A stretch of DNA of 6,427 bases. It comes from JAYFNU01 sp034933305. Lineage in GTDB: Bacteria; Bacillota; Clostridia; Oscillospirales; Ruminococcaceae. Positions within the stretch are counted from its first letter, which is position 1; each line of letters starts with the position of its first letter. Of the stretch, positions 1-5,905 are shown one piece after another. The notes beneath the pieces were generated by a model, which saw nothing but the letters and a program-made list of their open reading frames with translations, searched no databases and was not told where the DNA came from. Where the stretch lies: assembly GCA_034933305.1 (NCBI GenBank), contig JAYFNU010000016.1, forward strand, positions 1 through 6,427, written 5' to 3'. The position numbers and the translations under genes were made by a program.

Positions 1-36
1 TTTTCGTTTTTCTCTTTTTGCGGGCGCTCCCCGCGC
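1..36. other. T-rich edge and small hairpin after the kinase gene
   Basis: Positions 1-19 are almost pure pyrimidine with three T runs, followed by a small inverted repeat (GCGGG at 20-24, CCCGC at 30-34, loop 25-29) directly past the kinase stop codon. Read along the kinase transcript (minus strand), the hairpin is followed by A-rich sequence instead of a U tract, so it does not look like an intrinsic terminator for that operon. The T run could be the U tail of a terminator for a plus-strand gene lying left of the window, or an A-rich spacer before another minus-strand gene. The window edge prevents a decision. Confidence 0.3.
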
Positions 37-1446
37 TCATGCGCACGGCAGCGACACGCGCACGCAGAAGCGCGGCGTGCGCACGATGCGCAGCGTGCCG
101 CCGAGCTCCTCCACGCGGTAGCGCATGCCGCGGATGCCGTCGCCCTCCGCGAGCTTTCCCGCGGGCGGCGCGCCGTTGTTCGAGATGCTGCAGTACAGCC
201 GGCCCGCCTGCCGGCGCAGCGTCACGTCGACCTCGTCCGCCTTCGCGTGGCGCACCGCGTTCGTCGCCGCCTCGCGGATGACGTACAGCAGCACCCGGCG
301 CTGCGGTTCGCCGTCGGGCAGGCTGCCGGTGATGAGGATCCGCGTGCCGACCATATAGAAGGTCGCGCACAGCCTGCGCAGCGCCTCCCCGGAATCCGCC
401 GCGGACGGACTCTTCACGTCGGCGGCGATGCCGCGGATGAGCTCGCGGATTTCGCCGATGTGCGCCGCGCCCGCGCGGGGGTTCTCGATGAACTGGTGGA
501 CGATCGACAGCCGCTGGCCGAGAACGTCGTGCAGATGGGATTTGGCGAGCACGATCTGGCGCTCGTGTTCCGTCTCGTCGAGGCGGCCGATCTCCTCCTC
601 GAGCAGGCGGTTGACCTCGTCGAGCTCCTCGTTGCGGCGGGACAGCCGCGCGCCGAGGGCGTCCTGCTTCGTGACCTCGGCGGCGATGATCTGGCGGCAG
701 GCCGCGCCGCCGATGTCGAGCGTCTGCCGCCGGAACAGCCACGCGCGCGCGTCGGCCGTCCGCACGAGCAGATCGTCCCGCACCAGCCGGCGCGAGATCC
801 CGTCGGGAAGCGGATCCCTGCAGAGGATCTCCCACAGCGGGCGCCCGCCGGATCCGTCGCCGATGCCCAGCGACGCGAGCAGCGCCTGCATCTGGGCGTT
901 GACGAGCACGGGCGCGTTCCCGGCGTCGGTGATGAGCACGCCCTCCGGCAGATTGTCGAACGCGTCCTTGACCGACAGCCGCGAGATGTGCCGCGAGATG
1001 TAGCCGAACTCCGCATACAAAAGATAGGACGCCCGCGCGGCGAGCCACAGCAGCGCCGCCGTCAGCAGCGCGCCGCGGACCTGCCCGTCCGTCACGGGCA
1101 AAAACGCGCAGAACGCCGCAGCATCCGCGCAGCAGGCGGGGGCCCTTGCGGCGTGCGCGCAGTACAGCGCCGCCGCGGCGGGCGCGAGGCAGAGCCAGGG
1201 CAGCCACGGATACGCCTGCGCGGGAAGCCGCTCGTTCGCCTGGTAGATCACCGACGCGCAGCAGAAGGCCGCCGCGCCGCAAAAGACGGCGGCGAGGATC
1301 GGATAGGCCGCGAATCCGCGGCGGCGCCGAATGTCGATGTGCGACGTGCGCAGGATCGCGAGCGCGGCGTACACGATACAGCCCAGCAGCAGCAGCAGGC
1401 ACTGCGCGATGCCCAGGCTGTAGGGGATTTCATTGAGATAGCGCAT
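37..1446 (-). CDS. Membrane sensor histidine kinase, NarL/LuxR-system type (HisKA_3-like plus HATPase)
   Basis: A 469-residue sensor kinase expected to autophosphorylate on histidine and pass phosphate to the response regulator encoded two genes upstream. About four or five hydrophobic segments lie within residues 11-144 (clear ones at 11-32, 47-68, 81-97 and 124-144). A PAS-like region follows (about 160-258, starting AFDNLPEGVLITD), then a coiled coil (about 265-300). The H box HLHDVLGQRLS has the likely phosphoacceptor at H306 followed by D307. The N box REAATNAVRHA carries E392 and N396, and the glycine-rich G2 lid GDGIRGMRYRVEELGG spans 435-450. The G1 box reads NNG (423-425) where many kinases have DxG, so the usual Asp is absent. 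The start at 1446 is supported by GGAGGGAGG at 1463-1455, 8 nt upstream. The gene overlaps the preceding gene by 17 bp, so translation is probably coupled. Ten cysteines fall in the first 113 residues. The kinase assignment is firm; the signal is unknown. Confidence 0.92.
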   Translation of the reverse strand: MRYLNEIPYSLGIAQCLLLLLGCIVYAALAILRTSHIDIRRRRGFAAYPILAAVFCGAAAFCCASVIYQANERLPAQAYPWLPWLCLAPAAAALYCAHAARAPACCADAAAFCAFLPVTDGQVRGALLTAALLWLAARASYLLYAEFGYISRHISRLSVKDAFDNLPEGVLITDAGNAPVLVNAQMQALLASLGIGDGSGGRPLWEILCRDPLPDGISRRLVRDDLLVRTADARAWLFRRQTLDIGGAACRQIIAAEVTKQDALGARLSRRNEELDEVNRLLEEEIGRLDETEHERQIVLAKSHLHDVLGQRLSIVHQFIENPRAGAAHIGEIRELIRGIAADVKSPSAADSGEALRRLCATFYMVGTRILITGSLPDGEPQRRVLLYVIREAATNAVRHAKADEVDVTLRRQAGRLYCSISNNGAPPAGKLAEGDGIRGMRYRVEELGGTLRIVRTPRFCVRVSLPCA

Positions 1447-3151
1447 CGCCGCCGCCTCCCTCCGCCGGAAATTCGACGCGCTCGCACAGCGCGCCGTCGG
1501 ACACCGACCGGCGGATGCGCGCGCCCATCTGGCGCAGGCTCTCGGTCGTCTTCTCGTCGGGCGTGAGGTCGTTTTCCTCGATGCCGCCGGGCTCGTCCGT
1601 CTCCGCGCGCACCGTAAAGACGATGCCGTCGGGTCCGCCCGACGCCGACGCGAGCAGCGAAACGCCGCGGTACATCATCGACCCCTCGACGGCGCCGCAG
1701 AAAAGATCGAAGATCGCGATCGCCGTCCCGCGGCCGAGATCCTGCGAGACGCTGAAGAGCACGGCGCAGTCGGTCCCCGCGTTCTTGGCGTCCGCGGCCG
1801 TCTCGCGCAGCAGCAGCGACAGCGCGTCCGCCGGGACGCTGCCCAGCTGCGCAAAGGTCAGCACGAGGCTGCTCATGCGCTTGCAATAGCCGATCAGGTA
1901 GCGGATCTTCGGCAGCGTGCGCGCGGCGTCCTCGGGGTCGCCGTCGACCGGGATGGTGTCGGCGAGCGTGCGGATGTAGGTCAGCTTGTCGCCGATCTCA
2001 CTCTCGATGAGGGAGTACAGCTCGCGGCGGAAGTGCAGCTCGTAGTATTCCCTGCGGGCGTTGCGCTCGCGCTCCAGCAGGCGGTGCTTTTCGCTGAGCT
2101 CCCTGTTTTTCTGCTCGAGCTGCTCGCGCAGCGCGAAAATGTCGGACATGTCGGTCGTCCAGAACGCATAGCCGCCGCGCACCGCGCCCACGCTGATGCG
2201 CTCTCCGGCGTCGGGCAGCACCCGGCTGCTTGTGTGCCGCCGCTCCTCGTCCTGCGTGAACGACCGCACGAAGGCGCGCTCGCGCGCCGTCATCGGCCGC
2301 GCGTGGCGCGAGCCGATGACCGGCTCGCCGTCGGCGCCCAGCAGCCAGATGGGGATCGTCGTCTCGCGGAACAGCGCGAAATACCCGCTGTTCTGCGGCA
2401 GCAGATGCTCCCGGAAGCAGGTCTCGATGAAGACGACCGTCAGAAAACAGAACGTCAGCGTGATGTCGAGCCGCGAGGCGACGGGGAGATGCAGGTTGTA
2501 CCCGACCGCGAGCGCCGCGCCCGCGCCGAGCACCAGCACCGGCGGCGCCGGCATGCGCCGGGGCCGCTGCCGCGCGGACCCGCGCAGGATGACGTACAGA
2601 CCCGCGAGCATGACGAAGAGGATCCAGCCGAACACGGCGTAATAGACCGGCCCGTGCACATAGACGGTGTTCCAGCGCCACGGGGCGGGATCGGGAAAGC
2701 GAAACGCCAGATGGTGCAGATCGTTCGTCATCACGGCGGCGAACAGCAGCCCGCTGACGGCAAAAAAGCAGTGCTTCAGCGCGGCCGCCGCGCGGCCGCG
2801 CATATCCTCCAGCTCGCAGCAGGCCCAGAAAAAGAGCGGCGGGATCATCGTGAGCGGAAAATAGAACGCATACCACAGGCAGCGCGTCATCTGCTCGTCG
2901 CGCGCGAGCACCTTCAGAAAGCGCAGGCACAGCCAGCACAGCAGCACTCCGCAGATGCTCATCAGGCACGCGCGCACGGACGCCTTCGTCACGCGGAAAT
3001 ACACGCTTCCCGCCCACAAAAACAGCAGCACTTCATAAAAAATGAGCACGCCGATGCGCACGGGCATGCGCATCGCGTCGGGCAGAAAGCCGAACGACAC
3101 GCAGGCCGCGGCCGCAAGGCACGCGAAAAAGCTGAGCGCGGATCGCTTCAT
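1430..3151 (-). CDS. Polytopic membrane sensor with degenerate histidine-kinase C-terminus (probable pseudokinase)
   Basis: A 573-residue protein. The N-terminal half (1-246) has about eight hydrophobic segments (roughly 7-24, 32-52, 59-83, 91-110, 126-145, 167-189, 204-220, 228-246). It includes TNDLHHLAFRFP at 142-153, which resembles the N-terminal 7TM sensor domain of some histidine kinases. A linker (250-335) and a coiled coil (about 336-375) follow. Residues 383-391 (ESEIGDKLT) line up by eye with the H box HDVLGQRLS of the neighbouring kinase, with Glu383 in place of the phosphoacceptor His. FDLFCGAV (481-488) lines up with the N box REAATNAV, with Gly486 in place of the key Asn. No G1 or G2 lid is visible, yet the last strands (about 540-562) still resemble the end of an ATPase fold. 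I infer a non-catalytic sensor or scaffold partner of the adjacent kinase. The start at 3151 is chosen because CCTCC at 3160-3164 gives GGAGG 8 nt upstream and a hydrophobic segment follows at once. It lies 20 nt after the regulator stop. The reading frame stays open further upstream, but that part is antisense-quality sequence inside the regulator gene. Confidence 0.88.
   Translation of the reverse strand: MKRSALSFFACLAAAACVSFGFLPDAMRMPVRIGVLIFYEVLLFLWAGSVYFRVTKASVRACLMSICGVLLCWLCLRFLKVLARDEQMTRCLWYAFYFPLTMIPPLFFWACCELEDMRGRAAAALKHCFFAVSGLLFAAVMTNDLHHLAFRFPDPAPWRWNTVYVHGPVYYAVFGWILFVMLAGLYVILRGSARQRPRRMPAPPVLVLGAGAALAVGYNLHLPVASRLDITLTFCFLTVVFIETCFREHLLPQNSGYFALFRETTIPIWLLGADGEPVIGSRHARPMTARERAFVRSFTQDEERRHTSSRVLPDAGERISVGAVRGGYAFWTTDMSDIFALREQLEQKNRELSEKHRLLERERNARREYYELHFRRELYSLIESEIGDKLTYIRTLADTIPVDGDPEDAARTLPKIRYLIGYCKRMSSLVLTFAQLGSVPADALSLLLRETAADAKNAGTDCAVLFSVSQDLGRGTAIAIFDLFCGAVEGSMMYRGVSLLASASGGPDGIVFTVRAETDEPGGIEENDLTPDEKTTESLRQMGARIRRSVSDGALCERVEFPAEGGGGDALSQ
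1455..1463 (-). promoter_or_regulatory. Ribosome binding site of the histidine kinase, inside the upstream gene
   Basis: The minus strand reads GGAGGGAGG, 8 nt before the kinase ATG at 1446. It lies inside the last codons of the preceding gene, where it encodes part of that protein's Glu-Gly run near the C-terminus. This fixes the kinase start and supports translational coupling across the 17-bp overlap. Confidence 0.8.
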
Positions 3152-3171
3152 GGTCCGTTCCTCCCGCCGGT

Positions 3172-3792
3172 CTATTCCCCGGACAGCGGCGCGATATAGC
3201 CGTTCGCGACGGCGAAGACGGCAAGCTTCAGGATGCTCGAATAGCCCGTTTTCGACAGGATCTCGCTGATGTACGAGCGCACCGTGTTCTCGGACAGCTG
3301 CATGGCGGCGGCGATCTCCTCGCGGCTCATGCCCTCGCAGACGTGCCGCAGGATCTCCGTCTCCTTGTCGGTCAGCTGCGCGTAGCAGGGCAGCGCGTCC
3401 TGCCCCTTGCTGACGAAGACCGAGTAGCCCTCGAGCGTGCTGCGCAGCGTCGAGATGAGCTCCGCCGTGCCGACGTTTTTGTACACGAAGCTGTCCGCGC
3501 CGGCGAGCCGCGCCTGCCGCACGAAGGAGATGTCGGGCATGCCGGTCATCATGACGACCTTGACCGCCGGGAACAGGCGCTTGATCTTCTTCGCGGCGGC
3601 GATGCCGCTCGAGCCCGCCTCGGTGCAGATGTCGAGCAGCGCGAGCGCCGGCTTGAATTTCTCGCACAGCTCCGGCGCGAGCGCCGCGTCGGCCCCCTCG
3701 GCGACGACCCGGAATTCCCCCGTCGCCTCGAGCGCATATTTGAGCGATTCGCGCAGGATGGTCTGATCCTCGATCATCAGCATGTCGACCAT
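3172..3792 (-). CDS. Response regulator, NarL/LuxR family
   Basis: A 206-residue cytoplasmic transcription factor, first gene of the minus-strand operon and close to the usual family length of about 210. The receiver domain (about 1-120) has the acidic pocket E8-D9, phosphoacceptor D54 in LALLDI, the conserved Thr at T83 (MMTG) and Lys at K105 (VYKN). The loop after D54 reads ICTEAGSSGI, not the common MPxxxG pattern. The C-terminal LuxR-type helix-turn-helix (about 138-200) contains LTDKETEILRHVCEGMSREE and LSENTVRSYISEILSKTG, which are classic family signatures. It should be phosphorylated by the histidine kinase at the end of the same operon. The start at 3792 is supported by AAAGGAG (minus strand, 3805-3799), 6 nt upstream. 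The likely targets are its own promoter and possibly the divergent PspA operon; this is an inference from layout. Confidence 0.95.
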   Translation of the reverse strand: MVDMLMIEDQTILRESLKYALEATGEFRVVAEGADAALAPELCEKFKPALALLDICTEAGSSGIAAAKKIKRLFPAVKVVMMTGMPDISFVRQARLAGADSFVYKNVGTAELISTLRSTLEGYSVFVSKGQDALPCYAQLTDKETEILRHVCEGMSREEIAAAMQLSENTVRSYISEILSKTGYSSILKLAVFAVANGYIAPLSGE

Positions 3793-3798
3793 GTCCCG

Positions 3799-3805
3799 CT
3801 CCTTT
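3799..3805 (-). promoter_or_regulatory. Ribosome binding site of the response regulator
   Basis: The minus strand reads AAAGGAG, 6 nt before the ATG at 3792. It favours that ATG over the in-frame ATG three codons later (3783). Confidence 0.8.
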
Positions 3806-3848
3806 CCCGCCGCATCCGCAGGCGATGGAAAAATGTTCCTTTGTACAT

Positions 3849-3877
3849 ACTATACACCTCCGCGCGCAGGTTTTAAA
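3849..3877 (-). promoter_or_regulatory. Predicted sigma-A-type promoter of the regulator/kinase operon
   Basis: On the minus strand a -10 box TATAGT (3854-3849, 5 of 6 to consensus) is preceded after exactly 17 bp by TTTAAA (3877-3872, 4 of 6 to TTGACA). A-rich tracts further upstream (3897-3893 and 3910-3904) could act as an UP element. Transcription would begin near 3842 and leave a leader of about 50 nt before the regulator ATG. The -35 box lies inside the perfect palindrome at 3869-3880, so a protein bound there would compete with RNA polymerase. Confidence 0.6.
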
Positions 3878-3880
3878 ACC
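3869..3880. promoter_or_regulatory. Perfect 12-bp palindrome, candidate operator
   Basis: GGTTTTAAAACC is fully self-complementary and sits in the divergent control region. It overlaps the -35 box of the minus-strand promoter (centre about 33 bp before that inferred start) and lies about 74 bp before the inferred start of the plus-strand promoter. NarL/LuxR regulators commonly bind inverted repeats as dimers. Auto-repression plus activation of the PspA operon would fit this geometry, but no binding-site match is claimed. Confidence 0.4.
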
Positions 3881-3913
3881 GACATTTTGCGATTTTTCCC
3901 ATCTTTTTTTCAG

Positions 3914-3942
3914 TTACCAAATCCCGCGCCCTGCGGTATGAT
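3914..3942 (+). promoter_or_regulatory. Predicted sigma-A-type promoter of the zinc-ribbon/PspA/SPFH operon
   Basis: TTACCA (3914-3919, 4 of 6 to TTGACA) is followed after 17 bp by TATGAT (3937-3942, 5 of 6 to TATAAT). T tracts at 3893-3897 and 3904-3910 lie just upstream and may help polymerase binding. Transcription would start near 3949, giving a leader of about 54 nt. I see no sigma-W-type element here, although the related B. subtilis operon is sigma-W controlled. Confidence 0.6.
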
Positions 3943-3958
3943 GAGATCGCAGAAAAGG

Positions 3959-3982
3959 GTCCGCGGCCAAACGCGCGCGGAC
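3959..3982 (+). other. Hairpin in the 5' leader of the PspA-type operon
   Basis: GTCCGCG (3959-3965) pairs perfectly with CGCGGAC (3976-3982) around a 10-nt loop, inside the leader RNA and 6 nt before the Shine-Dalgarno site. No U tract follows, so it is not a terminator. It may stabilise the mRNA or be chance in GC-rich sequence. It does not hide the ribosome site. Confidence 0.35.
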
Positions 3983-3988
3983 GGCCCG

Positions 3989-3995
3989 AAAGGAG
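3989..3995 (+). promoter_or_regulatory. Ribosome binding site deciding the zinc-ribbon gene start
   Basis: AAAGGAG lies 7 nt before the ATG at 4003. An in-frame GTG at 3997 would be only 1 nt from this site, so ATG 4003 is the better start. Confidence 0.8.
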
Positions 3996-4002
3996 AGTGT
4001 GT

Positions 4003-5061
4003 ATGGCACAAGAGGAAAAGAACGTCTACCGCTGCCGCAGCTGCGGCGCGGAGGTCCGCTTCGACGTGAAGCAGCAGAAATTCCTTTGCACGGCGTGCCG
4101 CGCGGAGTATGCGGTCGGGACGGAGGGCGCCGTCGTCGCCGAGAAAAATTTCGACATCCAGCGCATGCTCGTCTCCAGCGCGGAGCTCGCGGGCGTCAAG
4201 GCCGCGAAATGCGGCAGCTGCGGCGGCGAGATCTTTTTCAGCGAAAACGAGACCGCCTCCCGCTGCCCGATGTGCGGCGCGTCGCAACTGCGCGAGGACG
4301 CGGCGAAGGTCATCATCCGGCCGGACGGCGTCGTCCCCTTCCGCATCGACGCGCAGGACGCCCAGCAGAGCTTCCGCAAATTCCTCACCAAGCGTTTCTT
4401 CGCCCCGTCCGCGCTCAAGAGCGCCTTTGAGGAGGGCCGCCTCGAGGGCTGGTATCTCCCCTTCTGGACGTTCGACGCGCGCGCGGACGGCAGCTATTCC
4501 GGCGAAGGCGGCCGCGACATCCTCGTCGAGCGGAACGGCCAGAAGGTGTCCGAGACCCTCTGGACGCCCGTCAGCGGCGGCGTGCGGAAGGATTTCGACG
4601 ACGTGCTGGTGTGCGCGGCGGGCGAGAGCTCGAGAAAAATGGTCGGGGACATCGACCGGTACGACACGCATGCCGCGAAGCCCTATGCGCCGGAATATCT
4701 GCAGGGCTACCTCGCCGAATACCGCTCGATGGAAGCCGAGCCCGCCTTTGCCCAGGCGCAGCGCGAAATGATCAGCGAGCTCGAATCGCAGGCCCGCAGC
4801 GACATCCGCTCGCGCGGATTCACATCCGACCGCTTTCTCCGGGTGCGCGCGGACTTCACGAACGTCACCTGCAAGAATCTCCTGCTGCCCGTCTATCGCG
4901 CCCGCTACAATTTCGAGGGCAAGCTCTACGACTACATCATCAACGGCCAGACGGGGCAGGTCAGCGCCCATTACCCGAAGAGCGCGCTCAAGATCATCCT
5001 GACCATCCTCGCCGCCGCCATCGTCATCGCGGCCATCGTGATGCTGGTGAAGATGCGCTGA
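4003..5061 (+). CDS. Double zinc-ribbon (TFIIB-type) protein with C-terminal membrane anchor, YdjG-like
   Basis: A 352-residue protein resembling B. subtilis YdjG, which belongs to the pspA-ydjGHI operon and helps bring PspA to the membrane. Two four-cysteine zinc-binding modules are visible: C11-x2-C14 with C29-x2-C32, and C70-x2-C73 with C88-x2-C91. A middle domain (about 100-320) contains GWYLPFWTF, a motif typical of the 'TFIIB-type zinc ribbon-containing' proteins often mis-labelled as helicase or primosome related; I see no helicase motifs. A C-terminal region with LLLPVYRARYNFEG precedes one hydrophobic helix (about 329-349, ILTILAAAIVIAAIVMLV) and a short basic tail (KMR). It is probably a tail-anchored membrane protein with its zinc ribbons in the cytoplasm. 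It is the first gene of the plus-strand operon, 91 nt before pspA. Family recognition is good; the exact biochemical role (protein-protein contacts in a membrane complex) is inferred. Confidence 0.85.
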   Translation: MAQEEKNVYRCRSCGAEVRFDVKQQKFLCTACRAEYAVGTEGAVVAEKNFDIQRMLVSSAELAGVKAAKCGSCGGEIFFSENETASRCPMCGASQLREDAAKVIIRPDGVVPFRIDAQDAQQSFRKFLTKRFFAPSALKSAFEEGRLEGWYLPFWTFDARADGSYSGEGGRDILVERNGQKVSETLWTPVSGGVRKDFDDVLVCAAGESSRKMVGDIDRYDTHAAKPYAPEYLQGYLAEYRSMEAEPAFAQAQREMISELESQARSDIRSRGFTSDRFLRVRADFTNVTCKNLLLPVYRARYNFEGKLYDYIINGQTGQVSAHYPKSALKIILTILAAAIVIAAIVMLVKMR

Positions 5062-5152
5062 AGGGCGCCCGGTTTCGCTTTCCGTCCGCGCTGTGCGCGG
5101 TCAGAATCATAGATCCGAACATATTTTTTGTAATTTAAAAAGGAGTGTCATC
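5062..5152 (+). other. Spacer before pspA with a hairpin and AT-rich leader
   Basis: This 91-nt spacer contains a perfect 6-bp stem (CCGCGC at 5086-5091, GCGCGG at 5095-5100, 3-nt loop). A marked AT-rich patch follows (about 5121-5141, ATATTTTTTG then TAATTTAAAA) just before the pspA ribosome site. The T run begins 23 nt after the stem, so this is not a canonical terminator. No promoter with good -35 and -10 boxes is evident. The patch probably keeps the pspA ribosome site unstructured, and the hairpin may mark an mRNA processing or stability boundary. Confidence 0.4.
5140..5145 (+). promoter_or_regulatory. Ribosome binding site of pspA
   Basis: AAGGAG, preceded by further A residues, lies 7 nt before the ATG at 5153. 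It selects that start over upstream in-frame codons, and the resulting protein begins with the conserved PspA amphipathic helix. Confidence 0.85.
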
Positions 5153-5857
5153 ATGGGAATTTTATCGAGATTCACCGACCTTATGAAGGCCAATGTCAAC
5201 ACCGCGCTTGAAAAAGCGGAGAGCAAAAACGCCGACGTGCTGCTCGAGCAGTACATCCGCGACGCGCAGAACAACCTCGAGCAGGTCAAGGCCGAGACCG
5301 CCGGCGTCATCGCCGACGAGACCGCCGCCGGCCGCAGGGTCTCGGCGCTCGGCGAGGAGATCGACAAGCTCGCGAAGTACGCCGAGCAGGCCGTGCTCGC
5401 CGGCAACGACGACGATGCGAAGAAGTTCCTCGAAGGCAAGACCGCCGCGGAATCGAAAAAGGCCGACGCCGAGACCGCCTATGCGCAGGCGCAGGTCAAT
5501 TCCGACCGCATGCGCCAGCTGACCAAAAAGCTCAGCGGCGACATCGCCGAGGCGAACGGCAAGCTGTCCGAGCTCAAGGGCAAACTCGACGTCGCGAAGC
5601 AGACCGAAAAGATGAACGAGCTGACCGAGAAGATCTCGTCCATGGCCGGCGGCGTGACCGAGTACGACCAGCTCGCCGACGCGGTGCAGAAGCGCATCGA
5701 CGCCGTCGACGCGAAGGCGCAGCTCAACCAGGAGCTCAACGACAACTACGACATCAACAAGCTCAAGGAGAAATACGAGACCCAGACCGCGGCCGCCGCG
5801 ACCGGCGCGTCGCTCGACGACGAGCTTGCGGCGCTCAAGGCGAAGCTCGGCAAATAG
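5153..5857 (+). CDS. pspA: PspA/IM30 (Vipp1) family phage-shock protein
   Basis: A 234-residue, almost wholly helical protein of the ESCRT-III-like PspA/Vipp1 family, close to the usual 220-230 residues. Such proteins polymerise on stressed cytoplasmic membranes and protect against loss of proton motive force. The N-terminus MGILSRFTDLMKANVN (1-16) is the expected membrane-binding amphipathic helix. LLEQYIRDAQNNLEQ (30-44) is the conserved start of the long helical hairpin, coiled-coil heptads run from about 25 to 165, and the C-terminal helix contains LDDELAALKAKLG (221-233), a family hallmark. The window gives no signal peptide, membrane span or PspF-like enhancer regulator, consistent with the Firmicute arrangement. 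It sits between the zinc-ribbon and SPFH genes, which are expected to be its membrane-tethering partners. The sequence is lysine- and alanine-rich, as is typical. Confidence 0.93.
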   Translation: MGILSRFTDLMKANVNTALEKAESKNADVLLEQYIRDAQNNLEQVKAETAGVIADETAAGRRVSALGEEIDKLAKYAEQAVLAGNDDDAKKFLEGKTAAESKKADAETAYAQAQVNSDRMRQLTKKLSGDIAEANGKLSELKGKLDVAKQTEKMNELTEKISSMAGGVTEYDQLADAVQKRIDAVDAKAQLNQELNDNYDINKLKEKYETQTAAAATGASLDDELAALKAKLGK

Positions 5858-5893
5858 CGTCTTCCCCCTTCCCCGCGCCACCAAAACGAAAGC

Positions 5894-5898
5894 AGAGG
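5894..5898 (+). promoter_or_regulatory. Ribosome binding site deciding the SPFH gene start
   Basis: AGAGG lies 7 nt before the ATG at 5906. An in-frame ATG at 5900 is only 1 nt away from it and is unlikely to be used, so the protein should begin MSFFNQRRD. Confidence 0.65.
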
Positions 5899-5905
5899 TA
5901 TGCAT

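Noticed and set aside
20..34. Possible terminator for the kinase operon
   Set aside because: In the minus-strand transcript the stem is followed by A-rich and not U-rich sequence.
247..1566. Long open frame on the plus strand (439 codons) opposite the histidine kinase
   Set aside because: Antisense shadow caused by high GC. Its product is Arg/Ala-rich without recognisable domains, while the minus strand encodes clear kinase motifs with a good ribosome site.
1998..3017. Second minus-strand open frame (339 codons) overlapping the pseudokinase in another frame
   Set aside because: Arg/Ala-rich frameshadow with no hydrophobic pattern, lying wholly inside the better supported gene.
2033..3199. 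Long open frame on the plus strand (388 codons) opposite the pseudokinase
   Set aside because: No domain or ribosome site, and composition typical of a complementary-strand artefact. The minus strand has membrane helices and a good start.
3152..3667. Upstream in-frame extension of the pseudokinase, suggesting a 745-residue fusion with the regulator
   Set aside because: The extension lies within the regulator gene in a different frame and gives Arg/His-rich nonsense. The ATG at 3151 has GGAGG 8 nt upstream and begins a membrane segment.
3343..3876. Plus-strand open frame (177 codons) opposite the response regulator
   Set aside because: Antisense to a well conserved receiver and LuxR domain, with no supporting start signal.
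3910..4971. Minus-strand open frame (353 codons) opposite the zinc-ribbon gene
   Set aside because: The plus strand carries paired CxxC motifs, a membrane anchor and a Shine-Dalgarno site; the opposite frame has none of these.
5086..5100. Possible intrinsic terminator between the zinc-ribbon gene and pspA
   Set aside because: The stem is short and the T run begins 23 nt later, so termination here is unlikely; the genes are probably co-transcribed.
5093..5152. Upstream in-frame extension of PspA by 20 residues
   Set aside because: It would precede the conserved amphipathic helix, and the AAGGAG site points to ATG 5153.
5162..5905. Minus-strand open frame (247 codons) opposite pspA
   Set aside because: Its Leu/Val/Arg-rich product is the complement of the PspA helices; the plus strand is an unmistakable PspA.
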